A stretch of DNA of 44,084 nucleotides from Stenocarpella maydis (GCA_002270565.1 NQMI01000053.1:185307-229390), one strand, 5' to 3'; positions 22,989 through 35,600 are shown, numbered from the stretch's first letter. Numbers and translations: made by a program. The notes: generated by a model from the sequence alone, not told the origin.

Positions 22989-24174
22989 CTAATATTTAAT
23001 ATGAAATATAAAAGATATAACATTTTAATTACTAAAATTTATTCTATAGAACAATATTTATTTAAGATTTATTTATAATTAGTTCTCTTCTTAATATTAC
23101 TAATATATAGAAATCTATATCTTATATATATATAGCTAGCTAGTATATATATATATATATATTTATATATATTCTAAGTTTATAATTTTAAGTATTACGA
23201 ACTATTTTACTAGCTAATTATTTCCTAATTAAATTTTCAATTATGAGTAAAGATTTCTTAATATTAAGTTCTCCTTTAAGCTAAACCTAACTTCTTTTAG
23301 CCTTATTAAAAGTATAAACCTAATTACGTAAAAATATTATTTAATATACTATTATTCATATGCCCTTTACACAATTTTCAACCACTTTACGAATTAATAT
23401 AAGGGAGCTACCTTGATAATTAAAGATTTTAATCTTAATAAAACTTAATTACTAAATAGCTCAATAGGTATTTAAGGGTATTCATAATTTATGTTTTAAG
23501 AGTAATATAGGGGGTAATTATTTTAGAGTTTATAAGTAGATATACAGCTTAAAAATAATAAAATTTAAGTCTCAAAGAGAAATACTAGCCCCTTTAAACC
23601 CAGCTTTTACATTTTCTTTTATAAAAACGTTTTTATAAGCTATCTTAAATATAATAAAGAACTTAAACTTAATGATATAATTAATAAAAGCTTAAATAAT
23701 GTTACTAATTTTCTTCCTGTTTATATATTCAATAAGTGAATATAACCTATTTAATAGCTACATTGAAAGAAATAGAATAATATACAAATAATACTCATCT
23801 TATCTTTTATAACATTACTTATACTTAGCTAATATATAACTCTTGTTGCAATTTGTATTTAATATTTAATAATTTATATCTGTGTTAAATTATATATATT
23901 TATTACATTATTAAATTAATTCTTGATTAACCTTACTGTTTATGTTTTTTACATAATATAAAAATATTACCTAAAAGTAACAAAACTCTAGATTTATGGT
24001 TTAGTTTAAAAGATAATAAGTGACATAAATAGAAATGGATTTTAAAATATACTGGCTTATTATATTAATGTATTTAATTACTATTATCCATTTTTAAATA
24101 TTAAGGTAAAAAGATTTAGCCTTTTTAAGCTCATCAATATATATTATTATTATTAATAAGATAATTATACTTAT
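22989..24174. other. AT-rich DNA without recognisable features
   Basis: Strongly AT-rich, with an (AT) microsatellite near 23141-23175. I see no frame, terminal repeat or RNA gene. It is probably a repeat decayed beyond recognition, ending at the sequence gap. Confidence 0.5.
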
Positions 24175-24231
24175 NNNNNNNNNNNNNNNNNNNNNNNNNN
24201 NNNNNNNNNNNNNNNNNNNNNNNNNNNNNNN
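24175..24231. other. Sequence gap (57 N)
   Basis: Unresolved bases. The gap falls inside the internal part of a second copia-1 copy, which suggests the assembler stopped at this repeat. Confidence 0.99.
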
Positions 24232-24500
24232 TTATATAGGGGCTTATCTCTTTACTCTTGCTAATCTGTAATTGCGCTAAGTAATTACTAATCAGTATTG
24301 AATGGCCTTTGCTATATGGCTGTTGGTATGTATGTATAGTGGTTATTGAACTGGTTCTGTTATTTGATGATCTATCTAGGTTCTGAAATGAGGGAGGGGA
24401 AGCACACGGTAGGGGCTTAAGGCCTCCGTGCGGTACCTAGGTGGCTGACTAAGCCACCTCGTCCCCATACTGATGTGCAATCCTAAGTGCTATTCCAACA
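24232..24500 (-). mobile_element. 5' end of a second copia-1 copy (LTR 24299-24500 plus internal start)
   Basis: A 202-bp LTR at 24299-24500 with the best preserved ends of the three: TGTTGGAA read leftward from 24500, and its 3' end reading ATTCA on the minus strand at 24299. Bases 24232-24298 match the internal sequence at 22715-22786. The rest is lost in or beyond the gap. Confidence 0.85.
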
Positions 24501-27500
24501 ATAACTTAATTAAGCCTATTAAATTAGTAAACTTAGAAGAATTAGGAATTATATATTTAAACCATATACTATAAATAATTCTTTCTTATACTTAATAAGG
24601 CATCTACAATAATAAAAGAGAATAATTATATAAAGAAGAATAAGTTCTAAATAAAATAAAAGTACATTTAAAACTTATATTTAATAAAATATCTATAGTA
24701 ATAGAAGCTAATAATTATATAAGAATCTTATATTGAATAAAGCTTCTTTACTAATAACGGCTAATAATTATATACAAATTAGTAGTAAAATATGGATCAT
24801 TACATAATTATAAAATATTACGCTATACTATTTAATATAGCTTATTAATACTAAAATTAACTAATTTATGTAATTTAATCTGAGAAATATTTTAATATAA
24901 AGCCTCATAACCTTAGAAGAATAATTATAAGCTAAATTAATTATTAGTTAACCTTGAAATTAGTTCATATATAAAGAGATCTAAAAGGAAAGTTTTATTA
25001 AACTGCTAAATTAAAGGAGATATATTTATCGTATAAATTAATATAATTGAATTCACCCTGATACTAACCCTATAATAAATTCATTAAATACCTATATTAT
25101 ATAATTTATCTTCAAAATAAAAATATTAGGATAATTAATAAGGACCCTTTAATTATTATTATATAAAGATTTTGAAAAATAAATTAATATTTAATATAGT
25201 TTTATAAAGAGGATATTCTTTAGGGAATATTTAAATACTCTTAAAAAATATAGAATTGAAACTTTACATATATGAACGGTTAAAAGAAGATTATATTTTT
25301 TAGTTAAGCAAATTATAGATAAGATTAATAAAATAAAGGCTTAAAGAAATTAAATATAGGATATTCAAGGAAGATGGCATATGTAATTTAAAACTACTCC
25401 CTACTAAATACTTAAACCCTAAGTATCTTTAAAATATTAAGTAATATTAGAACCTTATATAATATAACCTTTTATTAAGGAACCTATTATTTTTATACTA
25501 TATAAATATGAAAACTTCATTATATAAAGCTTATATTACGGGAATTAAGAGATACCTAGGATAGTATGATTTTATATAATAGAACCTTAACTTATATAAT
25601 AAATACTATTAGGCTCTAGATTCTTATAAAAGATTGAATTTTTTTTTCTGTCCCTTATATAGAAGGCTACCCTTATCAATTACCTTAAAGGAATAATATA
25701 TATAACCTTTCTCTAATAAGGCCTATTTATAATAGCTAATTTAAGCTTTCTTAAAGCTTAAATTTTATTAAGCTATACGGTAGAAAGGGTAACTATATTA
25801 GAAAACTATATAACCTACTATATAATAAGATATAATCTTTTATTACTATATACTAAATAATAAGTACATAAGAAGACTAATATTATACTATCTTCTTTTT
25901 AATTTTAAAAGGTTATATATATACATTCTAGCTTAAATATATTAAACTAGAATAATATGGAATAAAGTTTATGCCCTTATAAATTAATATTTTAATATTA
26001 ATATAAATCATTTCTTACATTAAATTGAAAAAGAAATTTCTGTTCTAAAGCTAAAAAGACAGAATCTAATGACGAAATGTATAAAAGTACTTGAAATATT
26101 ACTAGATTAATTACAGCTTATACAAAAGGCCCTTAGTTAGGGATATTGAAGAGAAATTAATCTCTATATAGCTATATTACATATTTATTAAAGTATTACG
26201 GAATTTAAGATTATATTTATATCAAATAAGCCCATATATAAAGTCTTACTTCTAAACCTTACAAGTATTATTTAAATAATATAGGAATAAAAAGTAGTAT
26301 ATTAATTTCTATATATCATAAAAGCTAATATTTATTACATTAATAGGCAATATAAGAGTAAATATCAAAATTAATATAGGTTTCTATATAAGAAGAAGAA
26401 AGTTAGATTTTAAAATTGGAATGAAGGTTCATATAAAGATAAATTATTTAAATAAATATATTTAAATCCACAATACTTTATATATAAAAAGAAAGGATAC
26501 TAATTAATAAACTACTTAAAAGCTAAAAAGAAATACATAAAGGAATAATGTTTAAAAGATTAAAGTCTTTAAAGAACAACCTAAATATAATAAGAGAGCT
26601 TTAAGAGCTTTTTCCTTAAAAATATAGGTAATAATTAGGTATAATTTGTAATTAATAACCTATTAAGTAAATCATTTATATCAATAAGTAATATTACTTT
26701 ATACTACTTCTAGAGTATAGCTTTCTTTTACCATATAATTGAAAAGGATATCTATAAAGTTCTAAAAGTTACTAAAGCCACTTAATTTATAGTATGTAAC
26801 TTATATTATATAATATACAAAGGTAAACTTTACAATATAGGAGCTACTAAGTTTTTAACTATCGGTAACAACTAAGTTCTTACTTACTTATATAAGAATC
26901 CTTATATAAAGATCTTATAGACATTAGGAGATACTAAAGTGAATTTTCGACTATACAAAATATTATACTAAATTAGCATTATTTACAAGAAGACCTAATT
27001 AGGTATAGTTACTTACTATATCCAAGATATATTAACCCAATTCCTTTTCTCATTGAAGAATACTAATAGCCTAAGGATATACTTTAATGATTTTAAGAAT
27101 ATTCTTAGAATCCTAATAATATATAAATAAGAATACATATTGTTTTATATAAATAATATAAAAGCTACAAGAAGTTTTATAAAAGCTAAACTAAAATGCT
27201 TATATTGTTTTTTTAAATACCATTATATAGAAAGATTATATAAGTTATTTAAAAAATATGAAGTATAATAATATAGAATGATCTACCCTAAAAAAAAAAA
27301 TAGAAGTTGTTTTTTATTATTAATTATGGACATATTCCTAAGATAATTTAAGTTCTTCATTAAGGATAACATATATATTAATTATTAGATTATAATTAAT
27401 ATTATATTGTTGGATAAAGCTAATGTTCTTTATATAGTAAATATAAAAAGTAGCTTTTAAGTTAGGATAGTTTTAAATTTATTCTTTATATAAGACATAT

Positions 27501-28430
27501 AAAATGCCCTCTATTAGTACTAAATTTATATATGTATTAGACTTTAAATTGGATATTATATAACCTAGGAATAGAGTTTATATTTAAGGAATTGTAAAAC
27601 AATATAAATGTGCTAGGAATTTTATGTAAAGAAATATTAGTAAAAGTATATTAGATAATTAGAAAGGTTATAAGGCTATATTTCCTGCTTTAAAGAATAT
27701 ATAATATTTTCAATAGTGAAATTAGCTATATTATAAATATGGAGACTATACTCTAAATAGCTATTAAAGCTCTTAATAATACTACTAGCCTAAATAGTAT
27801 TATACTAACTTTCTTTGTATTTAGTATATACTCCTAAATTAACTAGGATTTATCTCCGTCTTTCCATATTACTCTTTATATAAAATTAATTTAAAAGTTA
27901 ATAAAAATATTTTATAAGATATATATAAAAGTAGACATTAACAATATAGATAATATTAAAAATAGTTTAAGTTTATATAAAATCCTTATAGTTCTAATGG
28001 AAATTAAGGTAATAATCTAGAGGGAAAAGAGGGGTTAGATTAGACTATATAAACTAAAGGCTAGGGAAGGCTATAGCTTAATTATTAATATAGCTAATAG
28101 GCCTTAAATATTATATATAATATAGGCTAAGATATATTATTAGGAAAAATCTTATTTAGAAGAAGTGGAAGGTGAAAATATTATATAATTAAAGCTAGAT
28201 TAACCCTAAAGAAAAGGAAGACCTTAGAAAACTATTTCATGATTCTTTTATATATTTCTTATATAAAAGAAGATAGATAACTTTCATTGAATTATTAAGC
28301 TTTATATTAGTAATAGTATCAATATACCTAAAGTATTATCTATGGAATTAAATATATTAGAACTTAGTAGTCTTGTAAATACAAATATATTTACCTTTTC
28401 ATAATATAAACTTAAAGAGATTTAAAAAGA
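24501..28430 (+). pseudogene. Plus-strand Ty1/copia relic (gag, protease, integrase)
   Basis: Very AT-rich, heavily mutated copia sequence on the plus strand. A gag zinc knuckle lies at 26471-26515 with all three Cys and the His apparently changed to Tyr (QYFIYKKKGY then LINY). A protease-like NIGATKFLT stretch is at 26835-26861. Integrase C-terminal sequence lies near 27740-28060: IAIKALNNTT, LTFFVFSIYS, then REKRG-IRLYKLKA. A KGRP AT-hook-like motif follows near 28215. Thus gag, protease and integrase lie in order. The first 1.4 kb (24501-25900) shows no motif I can place. RT is absent; the relic is cut where family B begins near 28430. No LTR was found for it. Confidence 0.6.
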
Positions 28431-30109
28431 TTCTAAGTAGAACATGCTAGGGAAAAAAGATTGGCTAGCTTTCCTCTAAAAGTAAACATAATAAGCATGC
28501 TAGATGTATAAGATCCATAAGATCTCAGTATGCTTGGGGTACTATAGCTAGAGATAGACCTTATCTCTAGTTTCTCTAATAGGAGGCTAATATAGTTCTT
28601 TTATAGCCTATACTAGGGGTATTCCTATAATAGTAATTCTAGTTATACTAGTACTAGGTATAATAGGTTATCACTTTCCTATATGCGTCTTAGGATTCTT
28701 ATTAGGGTTTTTACGTTTATTATTATCTTATATAGGGTTTCTATTATTTACTTAGGCATTATTTGTAGTACTTAAGTAATCTAAGTTGCTATTATTTATG
28801 ACTATATTATATAATAATCCTTATCTTCCAATTACTAACTATCTTTCCTATTAATGTTATTTAAAGAACTATTTAGAGGCTTCTTTCTCCAAAAGGTATA
28901 ATAAGTACTAGTTATTGAAGCAAGAGGTTTAGTTAAGAGCTTTATGCTTAGGGCTAGCATTTGCTGCTTTCTTAGGAATAGTTAGTAGATTGTTTAGATC
29001 CTTAGGTTTATTCTTATTAGGGTGGATTGAATATTCTATATAGAGGCTGGGTTAATAAATGCAAGATATGTTCAACCTTCTAGGTCTAATAGCCATTCTT
29101 TATTAAGTAAATAGCTATATTATATAGGTTATTTCTGGTATATAGTTATATTAATCTATGATTATCCTTTAGGAATAGGTCTCCATAGTTATTTTCTAGG
29201 CTTATAGTATTCCTTAAAACTTTATTTAGGCTTTTTATAATTATAGTACTTCTAACTATTATTAGGGCATTATTATATTGCATTAAGTTGTATAAGTCCT
29301 AAATAGGTACTATAGGCGGTTCCTTATTATTATTACTAATACCTATAGAAGTTGCCCTTATAGTAGTATATCTTTCTATTATTGGGTTAGTATTAGGGCT
29401 TCTATTAATTTCCAGGATTCTTATATTATTGCATTTATTATTATTGAAAGATTTGATTATTAATATATATAGCTATAGTAATATATGTTATAAGTTCCTT
29501 AGGTTTATCCGTCTTAGAAAGCTTGTCTTTTATATTCTCTTTATGTACTCTATAGAACTACCTTATAAGTACTTTATTATTTTCACTAATATAGGTAATA
29601 AGTTGCTTAAAGTAGGTAGTATATTTAGAAGCTAAGCCTTAATACCTGAGTTATATAAGTTAATATTTAGTACTTGATTTCTTATCTAGATTGCTAAAAG
29701 TATTATTTAAGGCTTATTTAAAGTTATTTTATTTCTTAAAAATAGCCTTTGTATTATTATTCTATCCCTTGTTATTATTCTCTAAGTAGTCTTTAAGAGT
29801 GGGTTTAAACTAATTAAGTGCGTTTTCCTTAAGCTAATATCTAGAAATGATAATCTTATTATAATTAGTTTTAAACTAAAGTTTATAGTGCTAGAAGTAA
29901 GTATAGTACTAAATAATGAATCCTTATAGGGTTCCTTTATCTCCCTTATAGGGGCTAGGCTTATCTATCTTATAAGCCTTGGCTTGTTAAACTATATAGA
30001 GATAGTTTATTTTTTATTGGAAGGCTCTAATCTATAGGGCTATCTCGTAAATACTTATGCTTTAGTTCTATCTATTATTAGAGAAGGTAGTTGATATTAT
30101 ATCTTTCTA
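28431..30109 (-). pseudogene. Gypsy family B gag relic, minus copy
   Basis: This is the reverse complement of the plus-strand B copy at 33290-34850, running from the LTR through gag and stopping near 28430 before protease. Gag core features such as the hydrophobic capsid stretch near 29600-29760 align with 33620-33800, but stops are frequent. It is more AT-rich than the plus copy. The left boundary is approximate. Confidence 0.75.
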
Positions 30110-30646
30110 TTGCTTAATTAGTTATATATATAGTTATTTTAAATAAGAGTCATTAAAATATTATAATTATACTAAACCATTATAGAGTTTAGTAGGCAAC
30201 CTATAGAGTTTATATTAGTAGACTACTATAGAGGTGATACTTAATTAAATTATAATATATAAAGATACTATTTACGAAAAGAGTATAATTAGAAGCTATA
30301 AGGCTATCTAGTTATTAGGACTAAATACTTAGATTAATAATTAAGGAGTCTATCCTATAAAAGCTATCTACCATAGTAATAACCATATTTATATATATAT
30401 ATTCTAACTCTTTAGTAATATATGCTGGTGGCTCATTAGGCTTAATATCGAGCCCGTTGAGCTTTATATGGCTTAATACCTCATCCTTCAAGCCTAGCTC
30501 GACAGGCTCGATGTCAAGCCCATCGAGCCTTACCCTAACCCTAGGGATAGTGTGTGTTACTTGCGTATTAGGTGCTTTGCTGACTTGGGAAGCTACCCCG
30601 CCAGTGCCAGGGTTGCCTTCTGCAGTAGTCAGCAGCCGATATAACA
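30110..30646 (-). repeat. LTR of gypsy family B, minus copy
   Basis: It starts TGTTATATCGGCTGCTGACTAC read leftward from 30646, sharing the TGTTAT terminus and the CTGACTACYGCAGAAG block with family A LTRs. It holds ACCCTAACCCTAGGG at 30532-30546 and a set of short inverted CTCGA/TCGAG-containing repeats at 30440-30530. The internal end is approximate. Confidence 0.75.
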
Positions 30647-31011
30647 ATTAGTAGGCACCTATTTACTAGGAATTAGTTAAGCTAGATTTAATAAAGAGGA
30701 AAAGAAGGAGATGAAAACTCTATAGCTTATGATTTAGGTTTTTATCTTTGGATCCTAAGTTAATAGCTAGTATTTTAAACTCTCCTAAATGCCTAAGATT
30801 ATATCCTATAACATTAATAGCTTACTAGCTTATAAGGTAAGCTTATAAGCCTTAATATAAAGCTTATTGCTTTATATATTAAGCTAGCTTAATAGGCTTA
30901 TAACTGAGCTATATAAGCTAGACCCTAACCCTTTGTGTTTGCTGACTTTGCGTTCTAGTGCCTGCGGGGTTGCATTGCGGCATCCATTTTCCACTATGTT
31001 GGTTCACAACA
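30647..31011 (-). repeat. Third gypsy-type LTR relic next to the dioxygenase gene
   Basis: The terminus TGTTGTGAACCAACAT is read leftward from 31011, followed by a GCAACCCCGCAGG block and ACCCTAACCCT at 30922-30932, the same module order as family A and B LTRs. Bases 30655-30920 are AT-rich with AGCTTATAAG-type short palindromes. It is probably a solo or truncated LTR into whose edge the B copy inserted. Its outer end marks a sharp change to unmutated DNA. Confidence 0.65.
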
Positions 31012-31489
31012 GCAGTTTGAATTCCTGACTCATGCATGAATCGCAGCACGATAGGTAACCTCCGTATCCGAGGCGTCCTATCGGTCGCATGTTTCTCCGA
31101 AAAGCGAATGCAGTCGAAGGTACTATGTGACCCGGTTAGAAGACATGGCCGAACTTCGCGTCAGGGGACGTCCGATGCGTCCGATCGACTTCAAGTTACT
31201 CCGAAGCTCCTAGCTCTCGTGGTTGTTGTCCAGGACTAATGGATGGGCCCCCAGTTTCCAAACCCGAGCCTAGCACGCCAACGCTGCACAGCGAAGGCAG
31301 ACTTCGATTACCTTGCCAACTTTCAGCAGTGATAAGCACGGCTTTGGCATTTTCCCTCAAACTCGCCTAAGCACAACGTTATAATCAATATAAAAACTTG
31401 GAAGAGAGGCTTCTATAGTGAAAAAGTGTCGGCTGACCATTCGTTCACCATCAGCAAACCCCAGATACAGTCCTCATTTCCAGATCAAT
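31012..31489 (+). promoter_or_regulatory. Upstream region of the dioxygenase gene with TATA-like box
   Basis: About 480 bp of balanced-composition DNA without RIP decay. TATAAAAA at 31389-31396 lies about 95 bp before the ATG, a plausible TATA box. Several CTCCGA or TCCGA motifs occur between 31070 and 31215, which could be binding sites, but this is only a pattern. A 67-codon open frame here (31036-31239) has no protein-like features. Confidence 0.5.
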
Positions 31490-32449
31490 ATGCCTGCAGT
31501 CACATCTAATACTCCGCTTTCTTTCACTCCTCTACATGAGACATTTGGAGCCGAAGTGCATGGAATGCCATGGCAAGAAACAATTCCAGACCCCATAATC
31601 CAGGAGATTAAGGATGCTGTCCACAAGTATGGCGTGCTCGTTTTTCGCGGCGCTAACCTCGACAACGACGAGCACATACGGTTCTCTAGACACTTCGGCG
31701 AGCTGGACGATGTCAAGGCCTTTATGAAGGCAGGCCGACGTATGCGATTCCCCGAACAGCCAGAGATATTTGATCTCTCAAATCTAAATGAGAACGGAGA
31801 CCTAATGACCAACCCGGACTCGATGCGCGTTGCGGCGTACAAGGGTAACTTTCTGTGGCATGCGGACATGGCCTACAACCCCCGGAGGTGCTCTTACGCC
31901 ATCCTGCGCGCGGTCGAGCTGCCCCCACCGGGAACTGGCGGAGAGACAGAGTTTCTGGACACGCGTAAGGCTTTCGAAGATCTGCCGCCGGCGAAGCAGG
32001 CCCAGCTTGAGCAATTGGTGACGAATAACTCCTTTTACCACCAGCGGAAGCTTGCGGCGCCCGAGGCCTACGCCGATCTTGAGCCGCTTGCGTCACCTAT
32101 GTCTCGGCACCGACTCGTGCCGCTACACGAACAGTCTGGACGGAAGAATCTATTCATCACCACATGGGTGCACCACTTTGACGGCATGACCAAGGAGGAA
32201 AGCCTGCCCTTGGTCAATGAGCTGCTTGACTGGATATCTAAGCCGGAGTACAAGCTAACGGTCCAGTGGCATAACAACGGCGATCTGCTTATGTGGGATA
32301 ACAGGGCAGTCATCCACCGTGCGACGGATGGCGGATCGTATACCTACAAGTACAGGCGTGACGTGCGGAGGACTACGATCAAAGATGACGGCGCGTTTGC
32401 ATATGGCGAGAACGGTGTAGGATCCTGTTGGCAGGTTGGTTTATCCTAA
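31490..32449 (+). CDS. TfdA/TauD-family Fe(II)/2-oxoglutarate-dependent dioxygenase
   Basis: A complete 319-residue intronless protein, the only intact gene in the window. The family uses 2-oxoglutarate and O2 at a mononuclear Fe(II) to hydroxylate or cleave small substrates such as phenoxyacetates or sulfonates; the substrate here cannot be told. Numbering from the ATG at 31490, the iron triad is His124 and Asp126 (WHADMAYNP) and His276 (NRAVIHRATDGG). Arg294 (RRTTI) should hold the 2-oxoglutarate carboxylate, and Thr153 in GGETEFLD fits the co-substrate Thr. An upstream in-frame extension to 31418 begins with GTG and is not used; the ATG at 31490 has A at -3. There is no signal peptide or membrane segment, so it is probably cytosolic. 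Length fits fungal members (about 320). GC-balanced codons and the lack of stops contrast with all neighbours. Confidence 0.93.
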   Translation: MPAVTSNTPLSFTPLHETFGAEVHGMPWQETIPDPIIQEIKDAVHKYGVLVFRGANLDNDEHIRFSRHFGELDDVKAFMKAGRRMRFPEQPEIFDLSNLNENGDLMTNPDSMRVAAYKGNFLWHADMAYNPRRCSYAILRAVELPPPGTGGETEFLDTRKAFEDLPPAKQAQLEQLVTNNSFYHQRKLAAPEAYADLEPLASPMSRHRLVPLHEQSGRKNLFITTWVHHFDGMTKEESLPLVNELLDWISKPEYKLTVQWHNNGDLLMWDNRAVIHRATDGGSYTYKYRRDVRRTTIKDDGAFAYGENGVGSCWQVGLS

Positions 32450-32753
32450 TCGTGCATAGCGTACCATATATAGCGGACCACCATAAGGCTTGCATCAGTA
32501 CGCAAGACAAGTATAAATTTTAAGGTTTAGTAGAAGTGCAACCCTTATACGTTATACACGACTTGTTACATTATAAACAAGAACATTATATTACCTTAAA
32601 AGTCCCTAGCTGTCAAAAATGAGCATAATATCTTAGTATATTATACCTTATCCCTTACTAACACTTTATTTACTTAATTTAGAACGTAATATCGAAATAT
32701 AGACTACTCATATTATTTAACAAACTCTTCTTCATAAAGGGAAATCATGATTA
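32450..32753. other. Downstream flank of the dioxygenase gene
   Basis: Composition falls from balanced to AT-rich over about 300 bp toward the family B LTR. I see no gene and no clear AATAAA signal. The gradient fits RIP spreading outward from the repeat. Confidence 0.5.
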
Positions 32754-33290
32754 TATTATGAACACGCACCCATCGGCTACTAACTACTGCAGAAGACAAT
32801 CCCAGGCGGCCACATCGGAGACTCAGAAACATTTTCTCGCCTAAGGTCAATAGTAATATACCAGATAATCAGGGTTAGGGCCACCATAATTAATGGAATC
32901 ACCATTAATTCCATCAAGCAATACTTAATTAATAAAAGCACTATTAATTCTCTTAACTATAAATAAAGAGTTAGAATATATAAGAATATAGTTATTCATA
33001 TAATAGATAGCCCTTATAGAATAAGCTCTTCAGTCGTTAATCTAAGTATTTAGTTCTACCAACTAGATAACCTTATAGCTTCTAATTATACTCTCTTCAT
33101 AAATAGTATCTTTGTATATTACAACTCAGTTATATGCTACCTCTATACTGCTCTGCTAATATAAACTCTATAGGTTACCTACTAAACCCCATAAAGGTTT
33201 AGTATAATTATAACATTTTAATAACTCTTATTCAGAATGGCTATATATGCAACCAATTAAGCAATATAAAGATATAATATTAACTACCTC
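32754..33290 (+). repeat. LTR of gypsy family B, plus copy
   Basis: It starts near TATTATGAACACGCAC (a decayed TGTTATGAA) and contains CTAACTACTGCAGAAGACAA and AGGGTTAGGG at 32871-32880. Its second half is the reverse complement of 30110-30360. The internal end is approximate. Confidence 0.75.
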
Positions 33291-35600
33291 CTCTTATAAT
33301 AGATACGCCTAGATTATAAGTAGCTAAGAGATAGCCCTATAGATTAGAGCCCTCTACTAAAAAATAAACTATCTCTATATAGTTTAACAAGCCAAGGCTT
33401 ATAAGATAGATAAGCCTAGCCCCTGTAATGGAGATAAATGAATCCTGTAAGGATTCCTTATTTAGTACTATACTTACTTCTAGCACTATAAACTTTAGTT
33501 TGAAACTGATTACAATAAGATCATCTTTACTATATATCAGCTTAAGAAAAATGCCCTTATATAGTTTAAACTTACTCTTAAAGCCTACTTAGAGAATAAT
33601 AAAATAAACTAAGATAATAATACTGAACCTATCTTTAGGAAGTATACTAACTTTAAGTTAGCCTTAAAAGACGCCTTTAATAACCCAGATAAAGAACGAA
33701 TTACTAAATAATAGCTTATATAACTCAGATAGTAAGGCTCAGCCTCTGAGTATATTGCTCACTTTAAGCAACTCACTGCTTATATTAGATAGGGTAATAA
33801 AACACCTATAAGTTAATTCTATTAAGGACTTAAAGAAGACATAATAGAGGAACTTTCTAAGGCGGATAGACCAAATAAACTTACAAAGTATATTACTATA
33901 GCCATATATATTAGTAACTATTTATTTAAATAATCATAGGAATACTAGCATAAGAATCCTAAAAACTAGTAGAAACCATAATATTAACCTAATAATTGCA
34001 AGAAGTACTACTATAAGGGTAACTTCTATAGCAATCAGCAATAACCATAAGGAACTACCTATAGTACCCATCCAGAACCTATAAAACTTAATGCAATATA
34101 ATAATACCCTAATAATAATTAGAAGTATTATAATTATAAAGAGGTAGAATACTCCTCTAGAAAATACTACTAACCTAAAAGATAACCATAAAAACCTATC
34201 CTAAAGGGATAATAATAGGTTAATATAACTATACACTATAAACAACCCAACTAATATAGCCATTTACTTAATAAGAAATACCTAATATACCCAGAAGGCA
34301 AGACCCTTTACATTTATTAATCTAAGCTCCATATAGAATATCTAATTCACCCTAATAAGGGTAAACCTAAGGATCCAGATAACCTACTAACTATTCCCAA
34401 GAAAGCAGCAAATGCTAGCCCTGAGCATAAAACCCTTAACTAGACCTCTTACTTCAATAACTAGTACTTATTACACCTTTTAGCGAAAGGAGCCTCTAAA
34501 TGTTTCCCTAAATAATCTTAATAAATTGACAATAGAAAGATAAAGGCTACTATATAATATAGTAATAAATGTACTAAACTATCATACCTAATACCAGTAT
34601 AAACAGGATTGCTATTATAGGAATGCTCCTAATACAGGCTGTAAAAAAACTATATCAGCCTCCTATTAGAGAAACTAGGGAAAAGGCCTATCTCTAGCTA
34701 TAGCACCCTAAGTATACTAAAATATCATAAATCTCATATACCCAGTATACTTATTATATTTATTTTTGATAGAAAGCTAATTAATCTTTCTTTCCTAGAA
34801 GGTTCTATTTATAACATATTATAAAAACCTATAAGAACTTTAAATTTAAGTATTTAAAAATTACTAGCTATAATAAGACTAAGGCCTACATAATCATTAA
34901 ACTCAATAAAGATCTACTATTGAGATACTTATAAGAACTTAATAGAATATAAGTATACAAGTTAACTAAGTGCCTAATCTACCTAGATAAGAAACTTCTA
35001 CTCTAGCATCAAGAAATAGAACAATAATGCAACTAATAACAGCAACACCTAATATATAAACAATAAGAGCAAGAAAAGATAATAATCACCCATAAAGGGA
35101 GAATAGTTATTTATAAACACCAGTCTCTATATACATCTTATAAAGGCTATATATATATTATTCTACAAGCAAAAATGGATAAAAAAACATACAGCATACT
35201 ATTAGATAATAGCGCTTAAAGTAACTTTATATTACTAACATTCATTAACAGAGATCAAATCTCATAGCAACAGAAGGAAGACCCCTATGGACTGAGTATA
35301 ATAGAAGGCACAAAAGTAAGATATAAAAATAAAATAATTAATAAGAAGACTAATTATCTACGTATCTTAATCTAAAAACACACCACTTCTATAACTCTAG
35401 ATATTACAAATATAACATATTATAAACTAATCTTGGGACTTCTATAGCTATATATTATAAATCTCTAAATTAATTAAACTATTAGCTAGATCTTTTAAGA
35501 TAATACTATTCACTAAAGGAAGGTTTCAAAAAATAGCACAAAAACGAGTTATTTTACTAAGGATAAAAGACATATAATATAATTAAATAAACCTATAGAT
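33291..35600 (+). pseudogene. Gypsy family B gag and protease relic, plus copy
   Basis: Gag core about 33400-34500 reads with the classic gypsy gag pattern: an SASEYIAHFKQLTAYI stretch near 33750, a QFY-GLK-DIIEELSK stretch, then a Gln/Asn/Tyr-rich tail. The protease follows; its catalytic motif at 35202-35216 reads LDNSA, where the family has LDSGA, with QSNFI after it. The changes are two G-to-A transitions. Homology to gypsy pol is lost after about 35600. Stops at Gln codons are many. The copy is inverted relative to 28431-30646. Confidence 0.75.

Noticed and set aside
29429..29635. 68-codon frame in the B minus copy
   Set aside because: Antisense to the gag relic; no features beyond AT-rich codon bias.
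31036..31239. 67-codon open frame upstream of the dioxygenase
   Set aside because: Short, no recognisable motif, lies in the presumed promoter; GC-balanced DNA gives such frames by chance.
31418..31489. N-terminal extension of the dioxygenase from a GTG
   Set aside because: GTG is not a normal nuclear start in fungi; the ATG at 31490 has a good context and gives the family's usual length.
31474..32313. Several minus-strand and shifted frames over the dioxygenase
   Set aside because: Shadows of a GC-balanced gene; none has family features.
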